Origin: Streptomyces tibetensis
GTDB lineage: Bacteria; Actinomycetota; Actinomycetes; Streptomycetales; Streptomycetaceae
Assembly: GCF_007655005.1 (NCBI RefSeq)
Contig: NZ_SZVW01000038.1
Location: 1 to 46,290 of the forward strand
Direction: 5' to 3'
Length of the DNA stretch: 46,290 nt
The notes beneath the pieces were generated by a model. It did not search any database, had not been told where the DNA came from, and worked only from the letters and a program-made list of their open reading frames with translations. The position numbers were made by a program, and so were the translations under genes. The stretch's first letter is position 1; each line of letters starts with the position of its first letter. Of this stretch, positions 16,401 through 23,481 are shown piece after piece.

Positions 16401-17095
16401 TCCGGATAGAGCGACTTGCCTATGTACCCGGCGGCGGTGGCCGAACCGTCCAGCAGGTCTCCCGCCTTGATGCCGGTCGCGGCGGAGGAGACCGCCAGGC
16501 CGTCGAGGTAGGTGGTGAGCCGGCCGGCGGTGGTGTCGAGGGTGACGGTGACCGTCCGCCACTCGTCGGCGGGCAGGCTCGCGTAGCCGCGGACCTGGGT
16601 CTCCGCGCCTCCGCCCCCGGTGGTCACGGAGGTCTGGAAGAGCCCGCTGCCGTTGTAGGGCGTGCTGAAGAGGTACTTGGTGGTGTCCGTGCCCAGGTCG
16701 AAGATCCGCTGCCAGGGCGACGTGTCACCGCTCCACTTCACGCGGGCGGAGACCGTCAGGTCGGTCGTTCCGGCGAGCACCTGGCGGGGCAGGCGGACGT
16801 ACGCGCCGTCGGAGGAGGGAGCACCGCCGGGCAGGGACAGCGCCCTGCCTCCCACTGTGCCGTCGACCGAGCGGGCGGTGGAGGCGTTCACCAGGGTCGC
16901 CGTCAGGCCGTTGCCGGAGCTGTCGGTGATCTTCCCGGAGGCGAGGTCGTCCTGGTCGAAGGAGTAGTGCGCAGCGGGCTGCGGTGCCTCGGCGGCCTGC
17001 GCGGGGGCGGCCGGTGCGGCCAGCAGGCCCGCCCCGAGGGTCAGCGCCACGGCGGCCGGGGCACGGCGCCGCGTGAATCTGTCAGCGGATGGCAT
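13442..17095 (-). CDS. Large secreted multidomain glycoside hydrolase (LamG, clan GH-A barrel, C-terminal CBM-like domains)
   Basis: A 1217-residue exported enzyme. After a signal peptide (to about residue 35) comes a LamG-type jellyroll (about 40-255) and an Ig-like linker domain (about 275-340). A catalytic TIM barrel of clan GH-A type follows, with candidate acid/base Glu468 in FNEPEGN and nucleophile Glu584 in NINEYAF, and then an accessory beta region. C-terminal carbohydrate-binding-like domains start near residue 760 (YEAEDAAHTGSGWSKNGPEG) and continue to the end. The barrel looks GH39-like, but I cannot name the family. The start at 17095 has GAGGA about 10 bp upstream. It is divergent from a LacI/ABC operon with shared operators, so it probably releases the oligosaccharide that operon imports. 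Confidence 0.85.
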   Translation of the reverse strand: MPSADRFTRRRAPAAVALTLGAGLLAAPAAPAQAAEAPQPAAHYSFDQDDLASGKITDSSGNGLTATLVNASTARSVDGTVGGRALSLPGGAPSSDGAYVRLPRQVLAGTTDLTVSARVKWSGDTSPWQRIFDLGTDTTKYLFSTPYNGSGLFQTSVTTGGGGAETQVRGYASLPADEWRTVTVTLDTTAGRLTTYLDGLAVSSAATGIKAGDLLDGSATAAGYIGKSLYPDPLLRGAIDDFTVWHAALSPEQVAGTVGAVPTLQQLSKTSFEARTTTGTAPSLPAAVRASFSDGYDRDTPVTWDAVPSDKYAAPGTFTVAGTAAGRAVKATVTVVREGELTVDLGSDTGAFHGGASGTLYGVYGPDVPTNNLMEGMGLRTVSTKAQDGPQHPGADALEVVKPLADSTDGDVYIYMTDIHRGFPYEWPGDTPAQKLKLYEEKMAKQVDQVLRLPKQYQDNIVFVPFNEPEGNMFGTGEWSYNKVSWLNDPDDYFAAWDSAYKLIKTRMPGARIAGPNTSILYDQVKGFLTHTLAAGTLPDVITWHELSHPEAVRQSVAKYRAWEKDLFEGTDREGTQLPININEYAFNYHTSVPGQMIQWVSAIEESKVDADIAYWNIDGNLSDSAVQSNRGNGQWWLLNSYASMSGHTVKVTPPFPGENYTMQGVATLDEKKKQSRLIFGGSTGKGHVTFAGVPEKVFGKRVHAWVREIEWSGQVGDSSGPKLLAETNLTVGGDGRVALDFGDGVLPKLKESSAYEVVLSPAGEAKGTQAPPVRWQSSYEAEDAAHTGSGWSKNGPEGSPRDVSKFYTSGGYDVGGLRTGTDVTLDFTVDVPEDGTYDLSVFANSLNTYDKVEEQGPTNVFLRVDGKAAGEQELHLPLGYKWVVWDHADTRVELTKGKHTLTLAAKSADGKRATKGDAIVDRLTLSLPRASTDTQVYEGELAWPAGGARPVYDLPKPAATGSGAVRLAKDQSATFWVYSPADREATLRVDTLGGTGARLSVNGHDVLRLAKGRSTAAVSLSGGVNKVTVTGGPATTLVDRLTVTPTEGTLPARTYEAGAATLAGSATLAPLSLATDGTAITGIGGAPGNGNTATFTVTADRAGLYALRVRYSNPEQSEATHYNPDPLARHADISVNGGPAHRVGFPHSFHENNFWELTVPVQLKKGKNTIGFRSEELPNFDGTSYASDTFPGVLLRSRYAPLIDRITVAPYAREVR

Positions 17096-17120
17096 GGATG
17101 GCGTCCTCAGTCGTCGTGTC

Positions 17121-17150
17121 GTCGCGTCGCGTCGTGTCGGGTCGTGTCGC
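17121..17150. repeat. Six tandem GTCGN pentamers
   Basis: GTCG recurs every 5 bp six times (17121, 17126, 17131, 17136, 17141, 17146), with only the fifth base varying. The run lies 26-55 bp upstream of the large hydrolase start, in its probable 5' untranslated leader. Confidence 0.7.
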
Positions 17151-17185
17151 CGCTTCGGCGAGCAGCGGTGGGGTCCACACGTCCG

Positions 17186-17199
17186 TCGAACCGGTTCGA
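17186..17199. promoter_or_regulatory. LacI operator 1 (TCGAACCGGTTCGA)
   Basis: A perfect 14-bp palindrome, 90 bp upstream of the large hydrolase start. It shares the CGAACCGGTTCG core with two further copies at 17318 and 17460, and lies next to a lacI gene. It is probably the repressor site for the minus-strand promoter. Confidence 0.75.
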
Positions 17200-17317
17200 T
17201 CCGTAGCGCGTGCAGGTGGTGCGTGCAGGGGGTAGGGGGAGCGTCGGATGGGGGGTACGCCGGTGCACGGATGAGGGCATGAGGGTCTGTCCCACCGTGA
17301 CCGAACGGGACGATGCA

Positions 17318-17331
17318 TCGAACCGGTTCGC
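17318..17331. promoter_or_regulatory. LacI operator 2 (TCGAACCGGTTCGC)
   Basis: A second copy of the CGAACCGGTTCG palindrome with one end mismatch. It is about midway between the other two (132 bp and 142 bp away), a layout that would allow looping. Confidence 0.7.
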
Positions 17332-17422
17332 GAAGCTAGCACCGGCACCCCGGGGCAGCAATGCCTGTGACACGAGGATTCAGGGCGGACACCCGACCGG
17401 CCAGCGAAGTGCGTCCCAGGTA

Positions 17423-17451
17423 TTGACAGCAGTCGGGACGGTTCCTACCTT
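17423..17451 (+). promoter_or_regulatory. Promoter of lacI and the ABC operon
   Basis: TTGACA (17423-17428), a 17-bp spacer and TACCTT (17446-17451) form a good vegetative-sigma promoter. The third operator begins 9 bp after the -10 box, over the likely transcription start, which predicts repression by steric block. Confidence 0.6.
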
Positions 17452-17459
17452 CCTGCCAT

Positions 17460-17473
17460 GCGAACCGGTTCGA
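17460..17473. promoter_or_regulatory. LacI operator 3 (GCGAACCGGTTCGA)
   Basis: A third copy of the palindrome, at the expected transcription start of lacI and 17 bp before its GTG. It supports autoregulation of the operon by its first gene. Confidence 0.75.
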
Positions 17474-17489
17474 CGAGCCAGGAGTTGCC

Positions 17490-18512
17490 GTGAACATCGG
17501 GGAGATCGCCAAGCGAGCCGGAGTCTCGCGGAGCACCGTGTCGTACGCACTCAGCGGCAAGCGCCCGGTCTCGGAGGACACCCGCCGAAAGATCCAGCAG
17601 GTCGTCGACGAACTGGGCTACCGGCCCAGCGCCAGCGCCCGCGCCCTGGCCAACGGACGGACCAGCACCATCGGCCTCGTCTTCCCGCCGGCCGGCAACC
17701 ACTACACCGGCATGCAGCTGGACTTCATCGGCAGTGTCGTGGAGGCCGCCGCGGCCTACGACTACGACGTGCTGCTGTCACCGAGCGGTGTGGACAGCGA
17801 CCGGTCCTTCCAGCGGCTGCTGGGGGAGCGGCGGGTCGACGGCGCCATCCTGATGGAGATCAGACTGGAGGACGACCGGGCCGACCACCTCGCCGCGCTC
17901 GACTTCCCGGCCGTCGCCATCGGCCGCACCGCCCACCCGGAGAGCGGCTGGTGGGTCGGCCTGGACCACACGGCGCTGGCGGCGGCATGCGTCCGCCACC
18001 TCGCGGACCTGGGCCACCGCAGGGTCGCCTTCGTCAACCGCCCCGAGCAGCTGCTGCGCGCCGGGTACGAATCGGCACACCACGGCCTCGACGGCTTCAC
18101 CAAGGCTGCGGCCGAACGCGGGCTGACTGTGCGCACGTACTGCTGCGGCGACGACGCCGCCTCCGGCGAGGCCTGCCTGGAACAGATTTTGCGCGACGAC
18201 CCGGACACCACCGCCCTGGTCACCCTGAACGAGGCCGCGCTGGGCGGTCTGTACCGAGGACTGGCCCGGGCCGGCCGCCATGTGCCGCGCGACTTCTCCG
18301 TCACCGGGGTGGTGGCGAGCCGGTGGGCGGAGACGGTGACCCCGCAGCTCACCGCCGCGGACGTCCCGGCGGAGGAACTGGGCCGGCGGGCCGTCGAACT
18401 ACTCGTGGAGCGGCTCGACCAGCCCGGCGCCGCCGCTCGGCACCACCTGCTGACACCCCCCATCTCGCTGCGGGCCAGTACCGGTCCCGCCACCGGCTCC
18501 CCACAGCCCTGA
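17490..18512 (+). CDS. LacI-family transcriptional repressor
   Basis: A 340-residue LacI/GalR repressor. The N-terminal helix-turn-helix and hinge read NIGEIAKRAGVSRSTVSYALSGKRPVS (residues 2-28) and LGYRPSASARALA. The rest is a periplasmic-binding-protein-like sugar domain (from about residue 60). The GTG at 17490 follows CCAGGAG at correct spacing. Three AACCGGTT palindromes upstream are its likely sites. The gene heads an operon with an ABC sugar importer and a hydrolase and is divergent from a secreted glycoside hydrolase. The inducer is probably the imported oligosaccharide; its identity is unknown. Confidence 0.93.
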   Translation: MNIGEIAKRAGVSRSTVSYALSGKRPVSEDTRRKIQQVVDELGYRPSASARALANGRTSTIGLVFPPAGNHYTGMQLDFIGSVVEAAAAYDYDVLLSPSGVDSDRSFQRLLGERRVDGAILMEIRLEDDRADHLAALDFPAVAIGRTAHPESGWWVGLDHTALAAACVRHLADLGHRRVAFVNRPEQLLRAGYESAHHGLDGFTKAAAERGLTVRTYCCGDDAASGEACLEQILRDDPDTTALVTLNEAALGGLYRGLARAGRHVPRDFSVTGVVASRWAETVTPQLTAADVPAEELGRRAVELLVERLDQPGAAARHHLLTPPISLRASTGPATGSPQP

Positions 18513-18638
18513 CCTCCTCACCCCGTTCCTCTCCCCTCTTCTTCGAGCACACCCCCTCACCGCCTCCCTCCGGTGTGCCCGCTTCCTCCACATCGCCCCC
18601 GCCACGGCACCCCTGTGCCCAGAACGAAGGAACCAGCG

Positions 18639-19880
18639 ATGCACAGCACCTCCAGACGGCGCCTCGCCGCAGTGGCCCTGTCGACCGTCCTCGCCGCGGC
18701 CGGCACCGCCTGCTCCTCCGGCTCGGGGAGTACCGACACCAAGGGTGCGGACAGCGGCACCTACACCATCTGGGACCCGTACCCGCAGTTCGCCAAGGGC
18801 TCGGCGTGGGTGAAGCTGCTGGACGCCTGCGGCAGCAAGGCCGGCGTGAAGGTCAAGCGGACCGGTTTCGACACCAGCGACCTGGCCAACAAGACGCTGC
18901 TCGCGGCCCAGCAGGGCAACTCCCCGGACGTCCTCATCGTCGACAACCCGGTGGTGTCCACCCTCGCCGAGGCGGGCGTGCTCACCACGACCGACGAGAA
19001 CAAGCTCGACACCTCCACCGTGGACCCCAACCTCCTCGCGGCCGGCCAGTCGGACGGCAAGACCCACGGCACCCCGATCGGCGCCAACACCCTCGCGCTC
19101 TACTACAACAAGAAGGTCCTGAAGGAGGCCGGTGTCGACGTCGCCTCCATCAAGGACTGGAAGTCGCTGACGACAGCCCTGGAGAAGACCAAGAAGGCGG
19201 GCAAGAAGGGCATCACCTTCTCCGCGATCGGCACCGAGGAGGGCAGTTTCCAGTTCCTGCCGTGGTTCTGGGGCTCCGGCGCCGCCCTCACCGACCTCGA
19301 CTCGCCCGCGGCCGTCTCCGCGCTGTCCCTGTGGAAGGGCTGGCTGGACAAGGGCTACGCCCCCAACTCCGTGCTCAACAACACCCAGACCACCAGCTGG
19401 CAGGAGTTCGCGAGCGGCGACTACGCCTTCGCCGAGAACGGCACCTGGCAGCTCGCGGCCGCCAAGAAGGCAGGCTTCGACTACGGCGTCCTGCCCATCC
19501 CGGCCACCGGCGGCGGCAACGCCGCGGCCCCGACGGGAGGCGAGTTCGTCACCGTCCCCGTCCAGAGCGACACCGGCCGCTACGCCACCACGAGCAAGCT
19601 CACGGCCTGCCTGACCAGCAATACCAACCTGTACGACACCGACACCACCCTCTCCTACGTCGCCCCCACCGAAGAGGTCCGGAACAAGCAGGTGGCGGCC
19701 GACCCCGCGCTGGGGCCGTGGGTCGACGCGGTCAAGGCGGCCAAGGGCCGCACCAGTGACGACCTGGGCACCAAGTACCCCAAGATCTCCGAGCAGATGT
19801 GGAAGGCCGTGCAGTCCGCCCTCAGCGGGTCCAAGTCGCCCAAGGACGCGCTGACCTCGGCGCAGGCCGCGGTCAAGTGA
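18639..19880 (+). CDS. Sugar ABC transporter substrate-binding lipoprotein
   Basis: A 413-residue extracellular solute-binding protein (family 1, maltose-binding-like). It has a lipoprotein signal with probable lipid-anchored Cys25 (LAAAGTAC then SSGSG). The body shows the usual features: PDVLIVDNPVVSTLAEAGVL, ALYYNKKVLKEAGVD and FAENGTWQLAAAKKAGFDYGVLPIP. It catches an oligosaccharide outside the membrane and hands it to the two permeases encoded directly downstream. The ATG at 18639 follows GAAGGAACC. Ligand unknown. Confidence 0.92.
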   Translation: MHSTSRRRLAAVALSTVLAAAGTACSSGSGSTDTKGADSGTYTIWDPYPQFAKGSAWVKLLDACGSKAGVKVKRTGFDTSDLANKTLLAAQQGNSPDVLIVDNPVVSTLAEAGVLTTTDENKLDTSTVDPNLLAAGQSDGKTHGTPIGANTLALYYNKKVLKEAGVDVASIKDWKSLTTALEKTKKAGKKGITFSAIGTEEGSFQFLPWFWGSGAALTDLDSPAAVSALSLWKGWLDKGYAPNSVLNNTQTTSWQEFASGDYAFAENGTWQLAAAKKAGFDYGVLPIPATGGGNAAAPTGGEFVTVPVQSDTGRYATTSKLTACLTSNTNLYDTDTTLSYVAPTEEVRNKQVAADPALGPWVDAVKAAKGRTSDDLGTKYPKISEQMWKAVQSALSGSKSPKDALTSAQAAVK

Positions 19881-19881
19881 T

Positions 19882-20874
19882 GTGGGTCCGATGAAGCAGA
19901 CCGTCCATCCGCCGGAGCACCGGTCCGTGCGGCTGCGGAACGGGGCGGCCCACGCCGCCCCACCCCCGGCCCGCACCACGGAACGCCGCCGGCCCGTCTC
20001 CCCGCAGTGGGCCGCCTGGGCCTTCCTCACCCCGGTGACCCTCTACCTCGCCCTCTTCTACGCCTATCCGCTCTACCGCAACCTCGACCTGAGCCTGCGC
20101 AACTACACCGTCCGCTCCTTCGTCCAGGGCGACGCCCCGTTCACCGGCCTGGAGAACTACCGCAAGGTCTTCGACGACCCGACCTTCGCCCCGGCCCTGC
20201 TCCACACCGTGGTCTTCACCGGCGTGTGCCTGGCCTTCCAGTACGCCATCGGACTGGCCCTCGCGGTCTTCTTCAATCAGCACTTCCGGCTCTCGGCGAC
20301 CCTGCGGGCCCTGTTCCTCGTCCCCTGGCTGCTGCCGCTGATCGTGTCGGCCTCGACCTGGTCGTGGATGCTCAACAGCGACTCCGGCATCGTCAACGCG
20401 GCCTTGCACGCCCTCGGTCTCGACCCCGTCAACTGGCTGACGTCACCGTCCTGGTCGCTCACCTCGGTGATCATCGCGAACATCTGGATCGGCGTCCCGT
20501 TCAACCTGGTCGTGCTCTACAGCGGCCTGCAGTCCATCCCCTCCGGCCTGTACGAGGCGGCCGCCCTCGACGGGGCGGGAGCCTGGCGCCGCTTCTGGAG
20601 CATCACCTTCCCGCTGCTGCGCCCCGTGTCCGCGATCACCTTGCTCCTCGGGCTGGTCTACACGCTCAAGGTCTTCGACATCATCTGGATCATGACCAAG
20701 GGAGGCCCCGCCGACGCCTCCACGACCTTCGCCACCTGGTCCTACCAGCTCGGCTTCGGCAATCTGCTGCCCGCCTTCGGCCCGGGCGCGGCCGTCGGCA
20801 ACCTGCTGGTGGTGGCCGCCCTGGCGTTCGGCCTCCTCTACATGAGGGTCCAGCGAAAGCAGGCATATTCATGA
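19882..20874 (+). CDS. Sugar ABC transporter permease (MalF-like)
   Basis: A 330-residue inner-membrane permease of the binding-protein-dependent MalF/UgpA type, with about six transmembrane helices. The cytoplasmic EAA loop reads LYEAAALDGAGAWRRFWSITFPLL. The start is uncertain: GTG at 19882 lies one base after the binding-protein stop, and ATG at 19891 is a close alternative, neither with a strong ribosome site. Translation is probably coupled to the upstream gene. The stop overlaps the start of the next permease gene. Confidence 0.92.
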   Translation: MGPMKQTVHPPEHRSVRLRNGAAHAAPPPARTTERRRPVSPQWAAWAFLTPVTLYLALFYAYPLYRNLDLSLRNYTVRSFVQGDAPFTGLENYRKVFDDPTFAPALLHTVVFTGVCLAFQYAIGLALAVFFNQHFRLSATLRALFLVPWLLPLIVSASTWSWMLNSDSGIVNAALHALGLDPVNWLTSPSWSLTSVIIANIWIGVPFNLVVLYSGLQSIPSGLYEAAALDGAGAWRRFWSITFPLLRPVSAITLLLGLVYTLKVFDIIWIMTKGGPADASTTFATWSYQLGFGNLLPAFGPGAAVGNLLVVAALAFGLLYMRVQRKQAYS

Positions 20875-21689
20875 CAAGCCGACGCACCTGGGGAAAGACG
20901 ACCGTCGGCGTCCTGCTGACCGCGATCATGCTCTTCCCGGTCTACTGGATGCTGAACGTCTCCCTCACCCGCGACCAGGACATGCGCAAGTCCCCGCCCG
21001 ACCTGTTCCCCGTCCACGGCACCCTCGCCGGCTACCGCACCGTCCTCGACGAGCAGTTGCCCTACCTCGGCACCAGCCTGGTCATCGGCCTGGGCACCGT
21101 CGCCCTCACCGTGGCCCTGTCCGCCCCCGCCGGTTACGCCCTGGCCAAACTGCGCCCGCGCGGCGGAGGAGCGCTGAGCTTCCTCCTCCTCGCCGCGCAG
21201 ATGATCCCCGGCATCATCATGGCGATGGGCTTCTACGCCATCTACCTGCAACTGGGCCTGCTCCAGTCCGTCCCCGGGCTGATCGTCGCCGACTCCACCC
21301 TTGCCGTCCCCTTCGCGGTGCTCATCTTCACCGCGTTCATGTCCGGCATCCCGGGCGAAATGCTCCAGGCGGCCCGGACGGACGGCGCCGGGCCCGTGCG
21401 CACCTTCTGGTCGATCGTCCTGCCGATGAGCCGCAACGCCGTGGTCACGGTCTCGCTGTTCGCGTTCCTGTGGTCCTGGTCCGACTTCGTCTTCGCCGGC
21501 ACCCTCGTCAACGGAGGGGCGCACGAGCCGATCACCCTCGGCATCTACCACTACATCGGCAACAACAACCAGGAGTGGAACGCCATCATGGCCACCGCCG
21601 TCGTGGCCTCGCTGCCCGCCGCGGTCATCCTCGTCCTGGCCCAGCGCTACGTCGCCGCCGGCGTGACGGCCGGCGCGGTCAAGGACTGA
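20871..21689 (+). CDS. Sugar ABC transporter permease (MalG-like)
   Basis: A 272-residue permease with about six membrane helices. Its EAA-type loop reads EMLQAARTDGAGPVRTFWSIVLPMS. It pairs with the preceding MalF-like permease; the genes overlap by 4 bp (ATGA). No ATPase gene is in the operon, so the importer probably uses the shared Streptomyces ATPase MsiK encoded elsewhere. Confidence 0.93.
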   Translation: MTSRRTWGKTTVGVLLTAIMLFPVYWMLNVSLTRDQDMRKSPPDLFPVHGTLAGYRTVLDEQLPYLGTSLVIGLGTVALTVALSAPAGYALAKLRPRGGGALSFLLLAAQMIPGIIMAMGFYAIYLQLGLLQSVPGLIVADSTLAVPFAVLIFTAFMSGIPGEMLQAARTDGAGPVRTFWSIVLPMSRNAVVTVSLFAFLWSWSDFVFAGTLVNGGAHEPITLGIYHYIGNNNQEWNAIMATAVVASLPAAVILVLAQRYVAAGVTAGAVKD

Positions 21690-21722
21690 CCTTCCCCCTG
21701 CTCGAGAAACGAGTGACACCAC

Positions 21723-23465
21723 ATGACCGCCGACCGCTCCGGCCCGGCCTTCTCCGTCCACGACATCCCGTTCAGCACGTTCGGATCCTGGTTCGGCATC
21801 TCGCCCGTGGTGGCGGAGAAGACGTACGCCGAGGATCTCCACCTCGTCTCCCATCAGAACGGCATGCACGCCGTCCTGAGCCTGACACCCCTCGACCCGG
21901 TCACCGCAGACCGGGCGGAGACCCGCGTGGAGGCCAGACCGGGCCTGCTCAGCTGGACCGGCGCGGGCGGGCGCGTCGACCTCGCCTACGAGTCGCCGGA
22001 CACCGTGCGACTGCGGGGGAGCGGCCTGGGCATGGCCGTGCGGGCAGCCGCACCGACCCTGACGCCGTTCGGCGGGACCTACTTCTTCCACGACGCCGCG
22101 GTCGGCGCCCACGTGTTCACGTCCTACGAGACGGGACGCCGGTACCGCGTCACCGCGCTGTCCGGCACCCTCGACGCGACCGGGGCCGAGACGCTGGGCA
22201 GCGCCGAGCGCGGTCTCGCCACGGCCGCGGCGGCGGACGGGACCTGGGAGATCGCCATCGAGGAACTCGAGGCCGCCCGCCCGGCGTACACGTCCGCGGC
22301 GGCCTTCGACGACATCGCGGCATGCGCGCGGGACTCGTTCGCCCGGTTCGTGGACGTGGTGGCTCCCTGGCGCTCGTCCGCCACTCCGGCCGCCGAACTG
22401 GCCGCCTACGTCGTCTGGTCGGCCACCGTGAATCCGACCGGTCGGGTCACCCGGCCCGCGGTGCTGATGTCCAAGCACTGGATGGACAAGGTGTGGAGCT
22501 GGGACCACTGCTTCAACGCCCTTGCCCTGGCGCCCGGTTGCCCGGAACTGGCACGGGACCAGTTCGCACTGCCTTTCGACCACCAGGACGGCAGCGGCGC
22601 CCTTCCCGACTCGGTGGCCCACTCCGAGGTCCTCTACAACTTCGTCAAACCGCCCATCCACGGCTGGGCCTTCGGCCATCTGCGCCGCCGCCTGCCGACG
22701 CCCCCCGGCCCGGCCGAACTGGGCGAGACCTACCAGCGGCTGGAACGCTGGACGAACTTCTGGCTCACCGCCCGACGCGCCCCAGGCTCCGCCTTCCCCC
22801 ACTACCAGCACGGCAACGACAGCGGCTGGGACAACGCCACCACCTTCGACCCCGAGCGGGTGGTCGAGACCGCCGACCTGTCCGCCTTCCTCGTCCTCCA
22901 GCTGCACGAACTCGAAAATCTGGCCGAGGAGTTGGGCCGGGGCGACGAGGCCCGCCGCTGGGCGCGAGCAGCCCAGGAGACCCAGGCGGCACTGCTGGAC
23001 CAGCTCTGGAGAGACGACCGGTTCGTCGCCCGGGGCGTCGGTACGGGGGACACCTGGAGCAGCGCCAGTCTCCTCGACCTCATGCCCATCGTGCTCGGCG
23101 AGCATCTGCCGGCCCCCGTCAGCGGCGCCCTGGCCGACCACATCAAGGCCCACCTGACGCCGTACGGTCTCGCCACCGAACTGCCCACCTCCCCCCACTA
23201 CCTCGACGACGGCTACTGGCGCGGCCCCATCTGGGCCCCCGCCACCGTCCTCGTCGAGGACGGCCTGCGCCGCGCCGGACACCACCGCCTGGCGGACGAC
23301 ATCAGCAGCCGCTTCCGTGCCCTGTGCGAGGCCCACGGCTTCGCGGAGAACTTCGACGCCCTCGCCGGGACGGGCCTGCGCGACCGTGCCTACACCTGGA
23401 CCGCCAGCAGCTACCTCCTCCTCGCGGAGGCGTACGCGCTCCGAGGTGACCACGATCTGACGTGA
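21723..23465 (+). CDS. MGH1/GH63-like glycoside hydrolase, cytoplasmic
   Basis: A 580-residue protein without a signal peptide, so it acts on imported sugar inside the cell. The N-terminal about 200 residues form a beta-rich domain. The (alpha/alpha)6 barrel follows with family patterns KVWSWDHCFNALAL, HGNDSGWDNAT, DDGYWRGPIWAPATVLVEDG and GFAENFDALAG, as in bacterial GH63/MGH1-like glucosidases and mannosylglycerate-type hydrolases. It is the last gene of the lacI-ABC operon (33 bp after the permease). It probably splits the imported oligosaccharide; linkage and sugar are not determinable here. Confidence 0.85.
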   Translation: MTADRSGPAFSVHDIPFSTFGSWFGISPVVAEKTYAEDLHLVSHQNGMHAVLSLTPLDPVTADRAETRVEARPGLLSWTGAGGRVDLAYESPDTVRLRGSGLGMAVRAAAPTLTPFGGTYFFHDAAVGAHVFTSYETGRRYRVTALSGTLDATGAETLGSAERGLATAAAADGTWEIAIEELEAARPAYTSAAAFDDIAACARDSFARFVDVVAPWRSSATPAAELAAYVVWSATVNPTGRVTRPAVLMSKHWMDKVWSWDHCFNALALAPGCPELARDQFALPFDHQDGSGALPDSVAHSEVLYNFVKPPIHGWAFGHLRRRLPTPPGPAELGETYQRLERWTNFWLTARRAPGSAFPHYQHGNDSGWDNATTFDPERVVETADLSAFLVLQLHELENLAEELGRGDEARRWARAAQETQAALLDQLWRDDRFVARGVGTGDTWSSASLLDLMPIVLGEHLPAPVSGALADHIKAHLTPYGLATELPTSPHYLDDGYWRGPIWAPATVLVEDGLRRAGHHRLADDISSRFRALCEAHGFAENFDALAGTGLRDRAYTWTASSYLLLAEAYALRGDHDLT

Positions 23466-23481
23466 CCCCCGTGGGCGGCGC

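Noticed and set aside
14735..17206. An 823-codon open frame on the plus strand
   Set aside because: It lies antisense within the large glycoside hydrolase gene, whose domains and catalytic residues are clear on the minus strand.
17210..19759. An 849-codon plus-strand frame across lacI and the binding-protein gene
   Set aside because: It is an out-of-frame overlap of two real genes; the translation is Arg/Pro/Gly-rich and lacks motifs.
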